Origin: an uncultured Aquimarina sp.
Lineage (GTDB): Bacteria > Bacteroidota > Bacteroidia > Flavobacteriales > Flavobacteriaceae
Length of the DNA: 64,000 nucleotides
Reading direction: 5' to 3'
Assembly (NCBI RefSeq): GCF_947500065.1
Contig: NZ_CANMQT010000003.1
Span: 496,001 to 560,000 of the forward strand
The position numbers and the translations under genes were made by a program. This document shows, piece by piece, positions 17,866 through 26,753 of the stretch. Under the pieces are notes generated by a model. It was not told the origin of the DNA. It ran no database searches and worked only from the letters and a program-made list of their open reading frames with translations. Each line of letters begins with the position of its first letter. Position 1 is the stretch's first letter.

Positions 17866-18048
17866 ATGAAAGACGGCACTGGAACTACTATAGCATCACT
17901 CGGAGGATTACTCACAATATTAGGAATGACTATTTTAAGTGATTTTCATATTATTAAGTTTATTGCTTTAGGTTTAGGTCTTATTCTTGCAATCATTGGT
18001 GTCTATCTAGAACAAAAAGCTAAAGAAAAAAAGAAGTCTCAATCCTAA
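17866..18048 (+). CDS. Small two-helix membrane protein
   Basis: The 60-residue protein has two hydrophobic helices, TIASLGGLLTILGMTILS and FIALGLGLILAIIGVYLE, and a lysine-rich C-terminal tail (QKAKEKKKSQS). The positive tail suggests both ends face the cytosol. No family is recognised. Its independent start 75 bases from the divergent GNAT gene and the clean membrane pattern argue that it is a real gene. Confidence 0.65.
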   Translation: MKDGTGTTIASLGGLLTILGMTILSDFHIIKFIALGLGLILAIIGVYLEQKAKEKKKSQS

Positions 18049-18057
18049 TACATTTTA

Positions 18058-18348
18058 CTATCGCTCCCTCGGGTTTGTATCTCTAAGTCTTTCAAGTAGC
18101 TCTTTAAATGTATCCTGATCAACCGGTTTATAAATTACTTTAGTGCTAACAGGATATTTCTCCAATAGATGAGAAGGTCGTGTAGGTCTTTTGGTAAAGC
18201 CTCCTTCACAATTAGGGCATACATTATACAAAACGGTATCCACACAATCTTTACAAAAAGTACATTCAAACGTACATATCATCGCATCCTTACTTTCATT
18301 AGGCAATGATGTATTACAATTTTCACAGGTAGGTCTTATTTCTAACAT
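18058..18348 (-). CDS. DUF1272 zinc-ribbon protein
   Basis: The 96-residue protein begins MLEIRPTCENCNTSLP and continues with ICTFECTFCKDC and CPNCEGGF. This cysteine-pair spacing is typical of DUF1272, a small zinc-binding family of unknown function. The C-terminal half (after RPTRPSHLLEKYP) is an extension without cysteines. It is 30 bases downstream of the flavin oxidase gene on the same strand and probably co-transcribed with it. Confidence 0.88.
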   Translation of the reverse strand: MLEIRPTCENCNTSLPNESKDAMICTFECTFCKDCVDTVLYNVCPNCEGGFTKRPTRPSHLLEKYPVSTKVIYKPVDQDTFKELLERLRDTNPRER

Positions 18349-18378
18349 AGTTATAAAGTTACTATTCTTGAATTAAAA

Positions 18379-19038
18379 TCAACTTCTACTTTTTATATAC
18401 TTCAATACTGCATCAGGAACCTGAACTCCTTCTATCAAATCAGATTCAGAAATTGGATCACTAACAGTTTGTTTAATTGGTATTACACCTGCCCAAATAG
18501 GTAAACTATGATCCTCTTTTTCATCAACAACCCCTTCTGCCCTTACCTTAGCAGAAGCTGTATCAATTTTGATTGCCATCACTAATGTAGCACTAAACTC
18601 TTTATCATTGGGTTGTCTAACATTATCCCAGTGTCCCGGAACCATATGATTTAGGATGCATTCTAGAGCATTCATCTTTTCTTTGGGATCTTCTACTTTA
18701 CGAACTTCTCCGAAAACATTCACCGAGCGATAATTAGCCGAATGATGAAAAGCAGAACGAGCTAATACTAAACCATCAAGGTGAGTAACAGAAATACTAG
18801 CATTTCCTGCTTCTAATAAATTAGTTATCATCCTGTTTTTTAGAGATCCATGAATATAGATAGTATCTCCTTCTCTACCATAAGCAGTTGGTATTACAAT
18901 CGCGGTATTTTGCCAAGCGTACCCAACGTGACATAAAAAAGCATCATCCAGAATTTTATTAATTTCTTCTACATCATAATTTGCTCGCTTGGAACCCCGA
19001 ATTACTTTATTGAGTGCTGTAACTTGATATTCTGACAT
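18379..19038 (-). CDS. Pyridoxamine 5'-phosphate oxidase-family flavoprotein (NimA-like)
   Basis: The 219-residue protein has a split-barrel FMN-binding fold. Key stretches are HVGYAWQNTAIVIPTAYGREGDT and IYIHGSLKNRM, then LVLARSAFHHSANYRSVNVFG, a pattern of the NimA-like subgroup rather than true PdxH. It may reduce nitro or quinone compounds or bind another flavin cofactor. It is divergent from a MocR-type regulator across a 246-base gap, and such regulators often control B6- or flavin-related genes next to them. Confidence 0.87.
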   Translation of the reverse strand: MSEYQVTALNKVIRGSKRANYDVEEINKILDDAFLCHVGYAWQNTAIVIPTAYGREGDTIYIHGSLKNRMITNLLEAGNASISVTHLDGLVLARSAFHHSANYRSVNVFGEVRKVEDPKEKMNALECILNHMVPGHWDNVRQPNDKEFSATLVMAIKIDTASAKVRAEGVVDEKEDHSLPIWAGVIPIKQTVSDPISESDLIEGVQVPDAVLKYIKSRS

Positions 19039-19112
19039 TACTTGTTCGTTTTTTGATTAAAACCGAGATTATGTATTAGAAAATCTATTATAACTTAAAA
19101 CTACTTCAAATA

Positions 19113-19157
19113 AAGTCGCTACGCTACGTTTTTAAATTTAACCATAGCGATGCTATG
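19113..19157. promoter_or_regulatory. Inverted repeats in the flavin oxidase/MocR intergenic region
   Basis: CATAGC-GAT-GCTATG (19143-19157) is a perfect palindrome. About 30 bases before it, the TCGCTA in the run starting at 19113 is complementary to TAGCGA inside it, so a larger stem is possible. The position in the divergent gap makes it a candidate operator for the MocR regulator; this is inference. Confidence 0.35.
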
Positions 19158-19284
19158 CTAAAACTTATAAAATGTCTGTATTTATAGCATTTTTCAGTTT
19201 CATAACGAAGTTCCAATACATACTCTCGATTAAATTCAAAATTAGTAGTTTTATGGCGTGCTATACTAATCCAGTTTTTACATT

Positions 19285-20784
19285 ATGAGTAGTCCAGTTA
19301 TATTTCCTTTTAAAAGCAATATTAATTTAGACAGAAAATCCAATAGACACCTCTATCTACAACTATGTGATCAGATGATTGGGTTTATTAAATCCGGTAA
19401 GCTAGCTCCTTCCACAAAACTTCCTGGATCACGTAAACTATCAGACGATCTTGCTATTCATCGTAAAACGGTAGTCTCCGCTTATGACGAACTAATATCA
19501 CAAGGTTGGATAGAAAGTATTCCTGCAAAAGGAACTTTTGTAAGTCAGGATTTGCCAATTATTAAACCTAAAAAACTTCAGGATTCTTCTATTCTTCTGG
19601 AAGCAAAAGATACTGCAGGTTTTACGTTTAAAAAGCGAAGACATCTTATCAGAAAAGGGATAGAAACTATTCAAGCCACACTAAAAGTAGATGATGGAGT
19701 TCCTGATCATCGATTAGCTCCCATTGATGATATTGCCAAAATCTATAGAAATATTACTAAAAAAGCACATCACAAAAAACTACTTATCTATGGCGACATC
19801 TATGGCAATATAGAACTACGCAAAGCATTAGTTACCTATCTAAATCAAACCAGAGGTTTAAAAATAAACATAGACAATGTTTTGATTACCAGAGGAAGTC
19901 AAATGGGTATTTACCTAGCCAGTCAATTATTACTAAACAATAAAAAAATTATTATTACAGGGAATACTAACTATATGACTGCCGACAATACTTTTATAGA
20001 AGCTGACGGCATTATAAAACGAGTTGCTGTTGATAAACAAGGGCTTGACACTAATGAAATTGAAAAGGTTTGCAAAAAAAATCAAATTAGTGCTGTATAC
20101 GTGACTTCTCATCATCACCATCCTACTACAGTGACATTATCTGCAGAACGACGTATGCATTTATTGGATTTAGCACAGCAATATAATTTTGCAATCATAG
20201 AAGATGATTACGATTATGACTTTCACTACAACAATGCTCCTATCCTACCATTAGCTTGTAATGACTCTCAGGGAAATGTAATATATATTGGTGGTTTCAC
20301 AAAGATTATTGCTCCTGCATTGCGAGTTGGGTATTTTATTGCTCCAAAAGAGGTTGTTGATGAAGCTGCAAGATTAAGACGTATCTTAGATAGACAAGGA
20401 GATACTTTATTAGAACAGACATTAGCAAGAATGATTCAAAACGGAGATGTACAACGACATAGTAATAAAGTACGAAGGATTTATAAAACACGCCGAGATT
20501 TGTTTTGCCAGCTATTAATGGAAAAACTTACTGACTTTTTTGAATTTGAAATCCCAAAGGGCGGAATGGCTTTTTGGGTAAAATTAAAGAAACCATATCA
20601 TTGGGACTTAGTAATGGTAGCATCGCAGAAACAAAATTTGACATTCATAAATGATTGGAGACGCTATGACAATGACAATTCCGGTCATAATGGCTTCAGA
20701 ATGGGGTTTGCCGCATTAAACGAAGAGGAAATTGAGGAAGTAGTGGAAAAATTGGTACGTGCAATGAATAGTATTAAAACATAA
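19285..20784 (+). CDS. MocR/PdxR-type transcriptional regulator
   Basis: The 499-residue protein joins a GntR-type winged helix (about 15-90: LYLQLCDQMIGFIKSGKL, GSRKLSDDLAIHRKTVVSAY) to a class I aminotransferase-like domain (about 130-495). The PLP lysine is Lys340 in GGFTKIIAPALRVGYF, preceded by EDDYDYDFHY. Such proteins sense PLP or amino-acid-like ligands and bind direct or inverted repeats near divergent targets. The flavin oxidase gene across the gap is the obvious candidate target. The agmatinase-like gene converges four bases away. Confidence 0.93.
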   Translation: MSSPVIFPFKSNINLDRKSNRHLYLQLCDQMIGFIKSGKLAPSTKLPGSRKLSDDLAIHRKTVVSAYDELISQGWIESIPAKGTFVSQDLPIIKPKKLQDSSILLEAKDTAGFTFKKRRHLIRKGIETIQATLKVDDGVPDHRLAPIDDIAKIYRNITKKAHHKKLLIYGDIYGNIELRKALVTYLNQTRGLKINIDNVLITRGSQMGIYLASQLLLNNKKIIITGNTNYMTADNTFIEADGIIKRVAVDKQGLDTNEIEKVCKKNQISAVYVTSHHHHPTTVTLSAERRMHLLDLAQQYNFAIIEDDYDYDFHYNNAPILPLACNDSQGNVIYIGGFTKIIAPALRVGYFIAPKEVVDEAARLRRILDRQGDTLLEQTLARMIQNGDVQRHSNKVRRIYKTRRDLFCQLLMEKLTDFFEFEIPKGGMAFWVKLKKPYHWDLVMVASQKQNLTFINDWRRYDNDNSGHNGFRMGFAALNEEEIEEVVEKLVRAMNSIKT

Positions 20785-20787
20785 ATT

Positions 20788-21564
20788 TTACATCATTTTT
20801 ACCAGAATCTCTTTCATCATTTTTGCAGCTAAAAATGCGGTCATATTTTGGGAATCTCTAGTAGGATTATATTCTACAATATCAGCGCCGATTACTTCAG
20901 TTTCTATACTTTGTATTAAGTCGATTACTTGTCGTGATGATAATCCTCCAGGCTCATGATGTGACACTCCTGGTGCAAAAGCAGGATCAAACCCATCCAT
21001 ATCCAAAGAAATATATAATGGATTTTCAAATTTCGGTATCAATGATATATCATAATCTTTCATCTGATGAATCTCTACGTTGAATTTTTCTGCTTGAGCT
21101 GCTTGATGTGGATTCAATGTTCTAATACCAACCTGCACTAATCTGGCAGCAAACCCATTTTCCATAATTCTTGCAAAAGGACAAGCGTGAGAATATTTAT
21201 CCCCTTCATATTCATGATAAAGATCTGCATGTGCATCGATCTGTAAAATATCAAACTTCTTATATTTATCGTGATACGCCTTAATAACAGGGAATATAAT
21301 TGAATGATCTCCACCTAGCGTAAGAATCTTATCGTGGGTATCTAGATGTTTTTTCGTGATTTTTTCAATATCAAAATACTCAGTAATTTCGAAATCACCT
21401 TTATCCTCAATACTTGGAATATCTATACTAACTCCGTTTTCAGCACATAAATTAAGAGATCCACAATGTAAAATCTCTCTGATTATAGGTGGCGCTAGTT
21501 TTGGACCTTTCTGAAATGAAGACTTATCATCAAACTGTATTCCTTGTACAACTATTTTATTCAT
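20788..21564 (-). CDS. Agmatinase/arginase-family ureohydrolase
   Basis: All six manganese ligands of the ureohydrolase fold are visible in these 258 residues: His87 (GGDHSI), Asp110, His112 and Asp114 (QIDAHADLY), and Asp188 and Asp190 (SLDMDGFDP). APGVSHHEPGGLSSR follows, as in agmatinases. It is shorter than many SpeB proteins at the N-terminus. It hydrolyses a guanidino compound to urea; agmatine, arginine and guanidinobutyrate cannot be told apart here. It stands alone apart from the pentapeptide protein gene 40 bases upstream on the same strand. Confidence 0.88.
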   Translation of the reverse strand: MNKIVVQGIQFDDKSSFQKGPKLAPPIIREILHCGSLNLCAENGVSIDIPSIEDKGDFEITEYFDIEKITKKHLDTHDKILTLGGDHSIIFPVIKAYHDKYKKFDILQIDAHADLYHEYEGDKYSHACPFARIMENGFAARLVQVGIRTLNPHQAAQAEKFNVEIHQMKDYDISLIPKFENPLYISLDMDGFDPAFAPGVSHHEPGGLSSRQVIDLIQSIETEVIGADIVEYNPTRDSQNMTAFLAAKMMKEILVKMM

Positions 21565-21604
21565 CTATTATATCAGTTTTATAATTAAACTTAACGCGCT
21601 ATAT

Positions 21605-22177
21605 CTATTTTATAACCAAATCATACTTCCTTAACAACCCGATTAGTCCTTCTTTAGAAAACGTAGCTTTCTTTAGTCTATTCTGAGTAGGATCTATATC
21701 AAAATTAAATGCTGTACTAAAGTCTACTTTTTCCGCATTCGTTCGTTCAAAAACTGCATTGGTAAAATCACAATTTTTAAAACTTGATCCGGTAAGAATA
21801 GCCTCAGTAAAATCTGCTCCAGTAAGTTTACAATCAATAAATCGAGTATTCTTAAGTTCGAACCCATAAAAAGAGGCATAATCCAGCATACATCCATTAT
21901 ATTCTACAGAAAACATAAAATCGTCACAACCACTAAAATTTGCCCCCAATAACTTACAATTTTCAAAAACACATTCATCTCTGAATGCTGCTTGTTTCAT
22001 CATTACTTTCGTAAAATTACAATCTGTAAACGTACATTCTAAAAATGTAACTACCGATATATCTGCTTCCGTAAAATCACAATTGGTAAACGTACAGCTA
22101 TCGTATTCTTTATTAGTTAATTTCTTATTCGAAAAGTCTTGATCAGTAAAAGTTTGGTCGACTATTGAGTTATTCAT
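21605..22177 (-). CDS. Pentapeptide-repeat protein
   Basis: The 190-residue protein consists almost wholly of pentapeptide repeats (residues about 8-150), with F or L at the centre, as in FTDQDFSNKKL, CTFTNCDFTEADIS and DFTEAILTGSSFKNCDF. These form a right-handed four-sided beta-helix. The last 30 residues are a short helix-rich cap (GLIGLLRKYDLVIK), as in Qnr-like proteins that mimic DNA and shield gyrase. Similarity in layout does not prove a quinolone-protection role. The gene has no obvious partner apart from the agmatinase downstream. Confidence 0.9.
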   Translation of the reverse strand: MNNSIVDQTFTDQDFSNKKLTNKEYDSCTFTNCDFTEADISVVTFLECTFTDCNFTKVMMKQAAFRDECVFENCKLLGANFSGCDDFMFSVEYNGCMLDYASFYGFELKNTRFIDCKLTGADFTEAILTGSSFKNCDFTNAVFERTNAEKVDFSTAFNFDIDPTQNRLKKATFSKEGLIGLLRKYDLVIK

Positions 22178-22237
22178 TAAATAGAGAATATGTATTATTA
22201 TGAATTTCCATTTACACTAAAATGGCAAGAGAAAGTA

Positions 22238-22615
22238 TTAATTAACCCTCCAAGGCGGATTCTTACGATTATCTCCTGCATAATATAAAATGATTTGATT
22301 TCCGTCAGGATCCTTTAGTCTGGCTTCTTTCCATAACCAACTTTGATCTTTCGGTAATTGATCAAAGTGAATTCCGTCCGCTATTAACCGTTCTACTTCT
22401 TCTTCTAACCGTTTCGTTTCAAAGTATACGTAAACACCATCACCTTCCGGTAATTTCTCTACTTGATGAACAGAAAAAGTAGCATCTCCTTCCATACACT
22501 CAAAACGTGCATAATGCGGCAAAGCTTTTACTATAAGTTGTAAACCAAGCTTCTCATAGAAAGAAATAGATCGTTCTACATTTACAGATGGAACAGTTAC
22601 TTGGTTTAGGTTCAT
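22238..22615 (-). CDS. VOC/glyoxalase-fold protein
   Basis: The 125-residue protein is one vicinal-oxygen-chelate unit of two beta-alpha-beta-beta-beta modules. Motifs are VPSVNVERSISFYEKLGLQL, HYARFECMEGDATFSVH and the C-terminal KDPDGNQIILYYAG. This resembles glyoxalase I or dioxygenase-like small VOC proteins, for which the reaction differs widely. A pair of such units is needed for one metal site, so it would act as a dimer. Confidence 0.87.
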   Translation of the reverse strand: MNLNQVTVPSVNVERSISFYEKLGLQLIVKALPHYARFECMEGDATFSVHQVEKLPEGDGVYVYFETKRLEEEVERLIADGIHFDQLPKDQSWLWKEARLKDPDGNQIILYYAGDNRKNPPWRVN

Positions 22616-22683
22616 GGTTTTTGGTTCGCAATTAGCAGTATGCAGTCAGCAGAAAAAAACTGCTTACTTAAAACTGCCAACTA

Positions 22684-23859
22684 TTATAACTTTCTTCTTT
22701 TTCTTTCTTTAGACAATAAATCTAATTCTCTAGTAGTTTGTCCTGCCACAGAAGTATTTTCTTCTGCTCTTCTTATCAAATAAGGCATCACATCTTTAAC
22801 CGGTCCAAAAGGCAAATATTTAGCAACATTATACCCTTCTGCAGCTAGATTAAAACTAATATGATCACTCATACCATAAAGCTGTCCTAACCATACTCTG
22901 GGATCACTCTTAACTATTTGTTGCTTTCTCATTAGTTCTATGGCTTGGTAAGAGCTTTCTTCATTATGAGTTCCAATAAACACCGAAATATCATCTAGAT
23001 TCTGTAATATGTATTCTAGAGTCGTATTAAAATTAAGATCAGTGGCCTCTTTACTTTCACATATCGGAGTTGGATATCCTTTCTCTGCTGCACGATCATT
23101 TTCTTTTTCCATATAAGCACCGCGTACAATCTTCATCCCAATCTTAAATCCAGATGCTTTAGCTTCCTGTTGCAACTTTTTTAAGTATTCAAATCTATCG
23201 TGTCTATATAATTGCAATGTATTATAAATAATTGCTTTTTCTTTGTTATACTTCGCCATCATTTTGGCAACCAATTCATCAGCAGCATCCTGCATCCAGC
23301 TTTCTTCACCATCTATTAACAAAGGAACATCACATTCATATGCTTTCTTACATACTTGATCAAAACGTTCCTCTATTCTACTCCATTCCTTTTCTTCTTC
23401 TACAGATAATTCAGTACCCTCGGTTTTCTTTTGCCAAACCAAAAAACGTCCTAAACCAGTAGGTTTAAAAACTCCAAACGGAATCGCTTCTTTTTGATCG
23501 ACAAAATCTAGGATTTGCATTGTTTTATCTAATACATGATCAAACTGTTCTTCTTCTTCTTTACCTTCTACAGAATAATCTAATACAGAAGAAACTCTAC
23601 CTTTTGTATACATTTTTTCTACGACCGGTAAGCAATCTTCTTCATCAACCCCGCCACAAAAATGATCAAAAACGGTTGCTCTAATTAATCCTTTAACGGG
23701 TAAATGTGCTTTTAATGCGAAATTAGTAACCGCAGTACCAATTCGAACTAGCGGTTCATTGGCAATCATTTTAAAAAGAAAATAAGCTCTCTCTAGTTCA
23801 GAATCACTTTTTAAAGCAAAAGCAATTTCAGTATTATCAAACAAAGTATGTTCCTTCAT
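22684..23859 (-). CDS. putA: Proline dehydrogenase
   Basis: The 391-residue, stand-alone ProDH domain lacks the P5C dehydrogenase fusion of long PutA. The FAD barrel shows IGMKIVRGAYMEKEND and the proline-site helix YLIRRAEENTSVAGQT. It oxidises proline to pyrroline-5-carboxylate and passes electrons to the quinone pool. It is divergent from aroB, with 165 bases between. No rocA-type dehydrogenase is present in the window. The symbol is by homology and prodh would serve as well. Confidence 0.92.
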   Translation of the reverse strand: MKEHTLFDNTEIAFALKSDSELERAYFLFKMIANEPLVRIGTAVTNFALKAHLPVKGLIRATVFDHFCGGVDEEDCLPVVEKMYTKGRVSSVLDYSVEGKEEEEQFDHVLDKTMQILDFVDQKEAIPFGVFKPTGLGRFLVWQKKTEGTELSVEEEKEWSRIEERFDQVCKKAYECDVPLLIDGEESWMQDAADELVAKMMAKYNKEKAIIYNTLQLYRHDRFEYLKKLQQEAKASGFKIGMKIVRGAYMEKENDRAAEKGYPTPICESKEATDLNFNTTLEYILQNLDDISVFIGTHNEESSYQAIELMRKQQIVKSDPRVWLGQLYGMSDHISFNLAAEGYNVAKYLPFGPVKDVMPYLIRRAEENTSVAGQTTRELDLLSKERKRRKL

Positions 23860-24024
23860 TGACCATCATTTTATAAATTCGTAACAATATGTGTAAATTT
23901 CTTAAAATAACAATGGTATTATCACTTACCAACTATTTGTTTTAAGATATCTGCAAATATAGAACTTGGAAGTTTATTTTATTACAAATTCTGCTTAATT
24001 TCACAGCCTATTAAAACACCTTTT

Positions 24025-25095
24025 ATGAAGCCCATAGTTTCTAAAGATTCTATCGTATATTTTAACGACGAATGTTATACCGCTCTTAATGCTTATTTAG
24101 AAAAAGCAAACCACTCTAAAATTTTTATTCTGGTAGATAGCAATACCTATGAGAACTGTTATGCTCATTTTATGAGTAAAATAGAAAAGGAATATGAGAT
24201 TGAGGTTCTCGAAATAGAACCAGGAGAAATCAATAAAAACATCGATACCTGTAGTAGTATCTGGAGTGTATTGGCAGAATATGGCGCAGATAGAAAAAGT
24301 CTACTTATAAACTTAGGTGGTGGTGTAGTAACCGATCTTGGAGGTTTTATTGCTTGTACCTATAAGCGTGGTATTAGCTATATTAATGTTCCTACTTCAT
24401 TATTAGCCATGGTAGATGCTTCTGTAGGTGGAAAAACAGGTGTAGATCTTGGTAATCTAAAAAACATGGTAGGTGTTATTAGCGAATCTGAAATGGTATT
24501 GGTTGACACTGAGTTTTTAGGAACGTTGCCTGTTAATCAAATGTGTAGTGGTTTTGCAGAAATGCTGAAACACGGATTGATACAAGATAAAGGGTATTGG
24601 GAAAAAATGAGCGACCTTTCTAAACTTACCACAGATGATCTGGATCAATTGATTTATGACTCTGTAGTTATTAAAAATAAAATCGTTTTTGAAGACCCTA
24701 CAGAACAAAACATCAGAAAATATCTGAATTTTGGTCATACTTTAGGGCATGCTATCGAATCTTTTTATCTAACACATCCAGAGAAACCGGAATTATTACA
24801 TGGGGAGGCGATCGCCATCGGAATGATCCTAGAAGGGTTTATTTCTGCGGCACAATTATCCTTAAAAGAAGAAGAACTCATAATTATTAGTCAAGTAATA
24901 TTAGCTACCTTCCCAAAAGTGGATATTGATCCTAACGATTATAAAGAGATCATGGAGTTGCTTATTCATGACAAAAAGAATGAAAAAGGAAATATCTATT
25001 TTGTATTACTGAATACAATTGGTGAGGCAAAATATAACTGTACCGTAGACAATGAGATAATTATTGATGCTTTCGAGTATTACGCTTCACTTTAA
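24025..25095 (+). CDS. aroB: 3-dehydroquinate synthase
   Basis: The 356 residues have the NAD-binding N-terminal domain with LGGGVVTDLGGFIACTYKRG, the substrate loop SVGGKTGVDLGNLKN, and the zinc ligands in HGEAIAIGM and NFGHTLGHAIE. This is the second step of the shikimate pathway, making 3-dehydroquinate from DAHP. It is full length and monocistronic. Other aro genes are absent from the window. Confidence 0.96.
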   Translation: MKPIVSKDSIVYFNDECYTALNAYLEKANHSKIFILVDSNTYENCYAHFMSKIEKEYEIEVLEIEPGEINKNIDTCSSIWSVLAEYGADRKSLLINLGGGVVTDLGGFIACTYKRGISYINVPTSLLAMVDASVGGKTGVDLGNLKNMVGVISESEMVLVDTEFLGTLPVNQMCSGFAEMLKHGLIQDKGYWEKMSDLSKLTTDDLDQLIYDSVVIKNKIVFEDPTEQNIRKYLNFGHTLGHAIESFYLTHPEKPELLHGEAIAIGMILEGFISAAQLSLKEEELIIISQVILATFPKVDIDPNDYKEIMELLIHDKKNEKGNIYFVLLNTIGEAKYNCTVDNEIIIDAFEYYASL

Positions 25096-25229
25096 GAAAA
25101 GTAGTTTTTGACAGATTCCTTGTAATACTATACTATTTAATATTATCAGTAATTACACAATATTAGCAAGTTTCGGATTGTATGAATGCTCTAATATTAT
25201 AAAATTTGTGCATCTAAAATAATAGTAAG

Positions 25230-25745
25230 ATGAATATTAAAAACTGTACCATAAACGACATTGACGAAATATTTCGTCTTTATAAAATAGCTTCAGAGTA
25301 TCAGAAATCAAAAGAAGGAGTAATCGTTTGGCCAGAGTTTGAAAGGAGTCTTGTAACTAACGAAATTGCAGAAAATCGTCAATGGAAATTGATAATTGAT
25401 GATCAAATTGCTTGTGTATGGGCAACTACTTTTAGCGATGAGCAAATTTGGGAGAAAAAAAATAGTGATGCTGCGGTTTACATCCATCGTATCGCAACAA
25501 ACCCAAATTTTAGAGGAAATAGTTTTGTAAAGATTATTGTCGAATGGGCTAAAACATATGCTAATGATAATACTAAAGAGTATATAAGACTAGACACTCT
25601 AGGAAACAATACAAAACTAATCGAACATTACACAAATGCTGGTTTTAGTTTCTTAGGAATGTTTGACTTAAAAAATACCGAAGGATTGCCAGATCATTAC
25701 CACAAGGCTCCTGCTTGTCTGTTTGAAATACAATTAAACAACTAG
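25230..25745 (+). CDS. GNAT-family acetyltransferase
   Basis: The 171-residue protein has a GNAT core: AAVYIHRIATNPNFRGNSFVKIIVEWAKT (acetyl-CoA loop in degenerate form, NFRGNS) and LDTLGNNTKLIEHYTNAGFSFLG near the end. It may acetylate an amino acid or small molecule; the substrate is unknown. Upstream, TTG then 19 bases then TAAAATTTG (25200s) is one base longer than the usual -7 box, so it might be a promoter. Confidence 0.85.
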   Translation: MNIKNCTINDIDEIFRLYKIASEYQKSKEGVIVWPEFERSLVTNEIAENRQWKLIIDDQIACVWATTFSDEQIWEKKNSDAAVYIHRIATNPNFRGNSFVKIIVEWAKTYANDNTKEYIRLDTLGNNTKLIEHYTNAGFSFLGMFDLKNTEGLPDHYHKAPACLFEIQLNN

Positions 25746-25796
25746 AGTATTTACACTACTGCTTCTTGTTTATCATTTCTACTTGAATTTTTATGA

Positions 25797-25804
25797 TATC
25801 TTTG
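25797..25804 (+). promoter_or_regulatory. -7 box upstream of the TTG-started membrane protein gene
   Basis: TATCTTTG fits TAnnTTTG and lies 22 bases before the TTG start. The -33 TTG is not at a standard distance. Confidence 0.35.
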
Positions 25805-25826
25805 ATACCAATTAAAGCACTATATC

Positions 25827-26543
25827 TTGAAAAAACGACTCTTTAAACTCCTCAAAATATTCTTTACCAGTCTATTGGTTATTGTCATCTTCCTTATAGC
25901 AATACTATATTTCTCTTTACATAAAAAAATGCCAGAAGGAACACCAGGACCAGAAGCTGATAATTTTGCCTTACAAATCCAAAAAGCAGTACAACACGAC
26001 AAGTATGTGAATACCGATTATATACAATGGACTTTTAGAAATAAAAACCATTATCTATGGAATAAAAAATCAGGAAAAGTTGAAGTAAAATGGGAAGATT
26101 ACACCGCTAATCTAGATCTTCAAAACCCTAAAAACAACGCTATAGTGCAAAACAACATTCCTTTAGAAAGTACGGAAAAAGACAAACTACTAGAAAAAGC
26201 TATGTCCTATTTTAATAATGATTCTTTTTGGATTGTCGCTCCACATAAACTATTTGATGAAGGAGTCACCAGAAAATTAGTTGATCTCGAAAATGGTACT
26301 AAAGCCCTACTTGTAACTTACAGTTCTGGTGGCACAACACCTGGAGATTCATATTTATGGAAAGTAGATCAAAACTACCTTCCTACTAGCTATCAAATGT
26401 GGGTTTCTCTAATTCCATTTGGTGGTATCGAAGCTAGTTGGGGTGATTGGACTACTACAGAAAGTGGCGCGTATTTATCTCAACAACATAAAGCACTAGG
26501 TATTGGAATTCCGATAAGTAATCTGAGAGCATGGAATGAGTAG
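25827..26543 (+). CDS. Membrane-anchored protein, unknown function
   Basis: The 238-residue protein starts at TTG (MKKRLFKLL). One N-terminal membrane helix (FFTSLLVIVIFLIAILYFSL) is followed by an extracytoplasmic domain. Readable parts are DYIQWTFRNKNHYLWNK, WEDYTANLDLQNP, NDSFWIVAPHKLFDEG and YSSGGTTPGDSYLWKVDQNYLPTSYQMWV. These look like the strand-turn pattern of lipoprotein-sorting-like beta half-barrels (LolA/B type), but I cannot confirm the family. The gene is monocistronic and convergent with the transporter gene. Confidence 0.7.
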   Translation: MKKRLFKLLKIFFTSLLVIVIFLIAILYFSLHKKMPEGTPGPEADNFALQIQKAVQHDKYVNTDYIQWTFRNKNHYLWNKKSGKVEVKWEDYTANLDLQNPKNNAIVQNNIPLESTEKDKLLEKAMSYFNNDSFWIVAPHKLFDEGVTRKLVDLENGTKALLVTYSSGGTTPGDSYLWKVDQNYLPTSYQMWVSLIPFGGIEASWGDWTTTESGAYLSQQHKALGIGIPISNLRAWNE

Positions 26544-26669
26544 AAATTTAGTGTCAAGATTTAGTAGTGAGCACAAAGTGGTCAGTATATAGCATATTAA
26601 AACATATTTTTTTAACGTTATTTTCCCTATGAGAGAGTAGGTTTTGATATAAAGGCCCCTCATCCTAGT

Positions 26670-26687
26670 CTTCTCCCCAAGGAGAAG
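26670..26687. terminator. GC-rich hairpin between convergent genes
   Basis: CTTCTCC (26670-26676), loop CCAA, GGAGAAG (26681-26687): a perfect 7-base stem in a 210-base gap. There is no long U-tract. It may be a repeat element instead of a terminator. Confidence 0.3.
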
Positions 26688-26753
26688 GAACTTACACGTA
26701 TTACAAAACACTGAATAATAATAAATTCATATTATTTAGTTGAATATTCTATC

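Noticed and set aside
26496..26711. Minus-strand frame of 71 residues in a gap
   Set aside because: It overlaps the end of the membrane-protein gene and the hairpin at 26670-26687, and has low-complexity hydrophobic composition without a start context.
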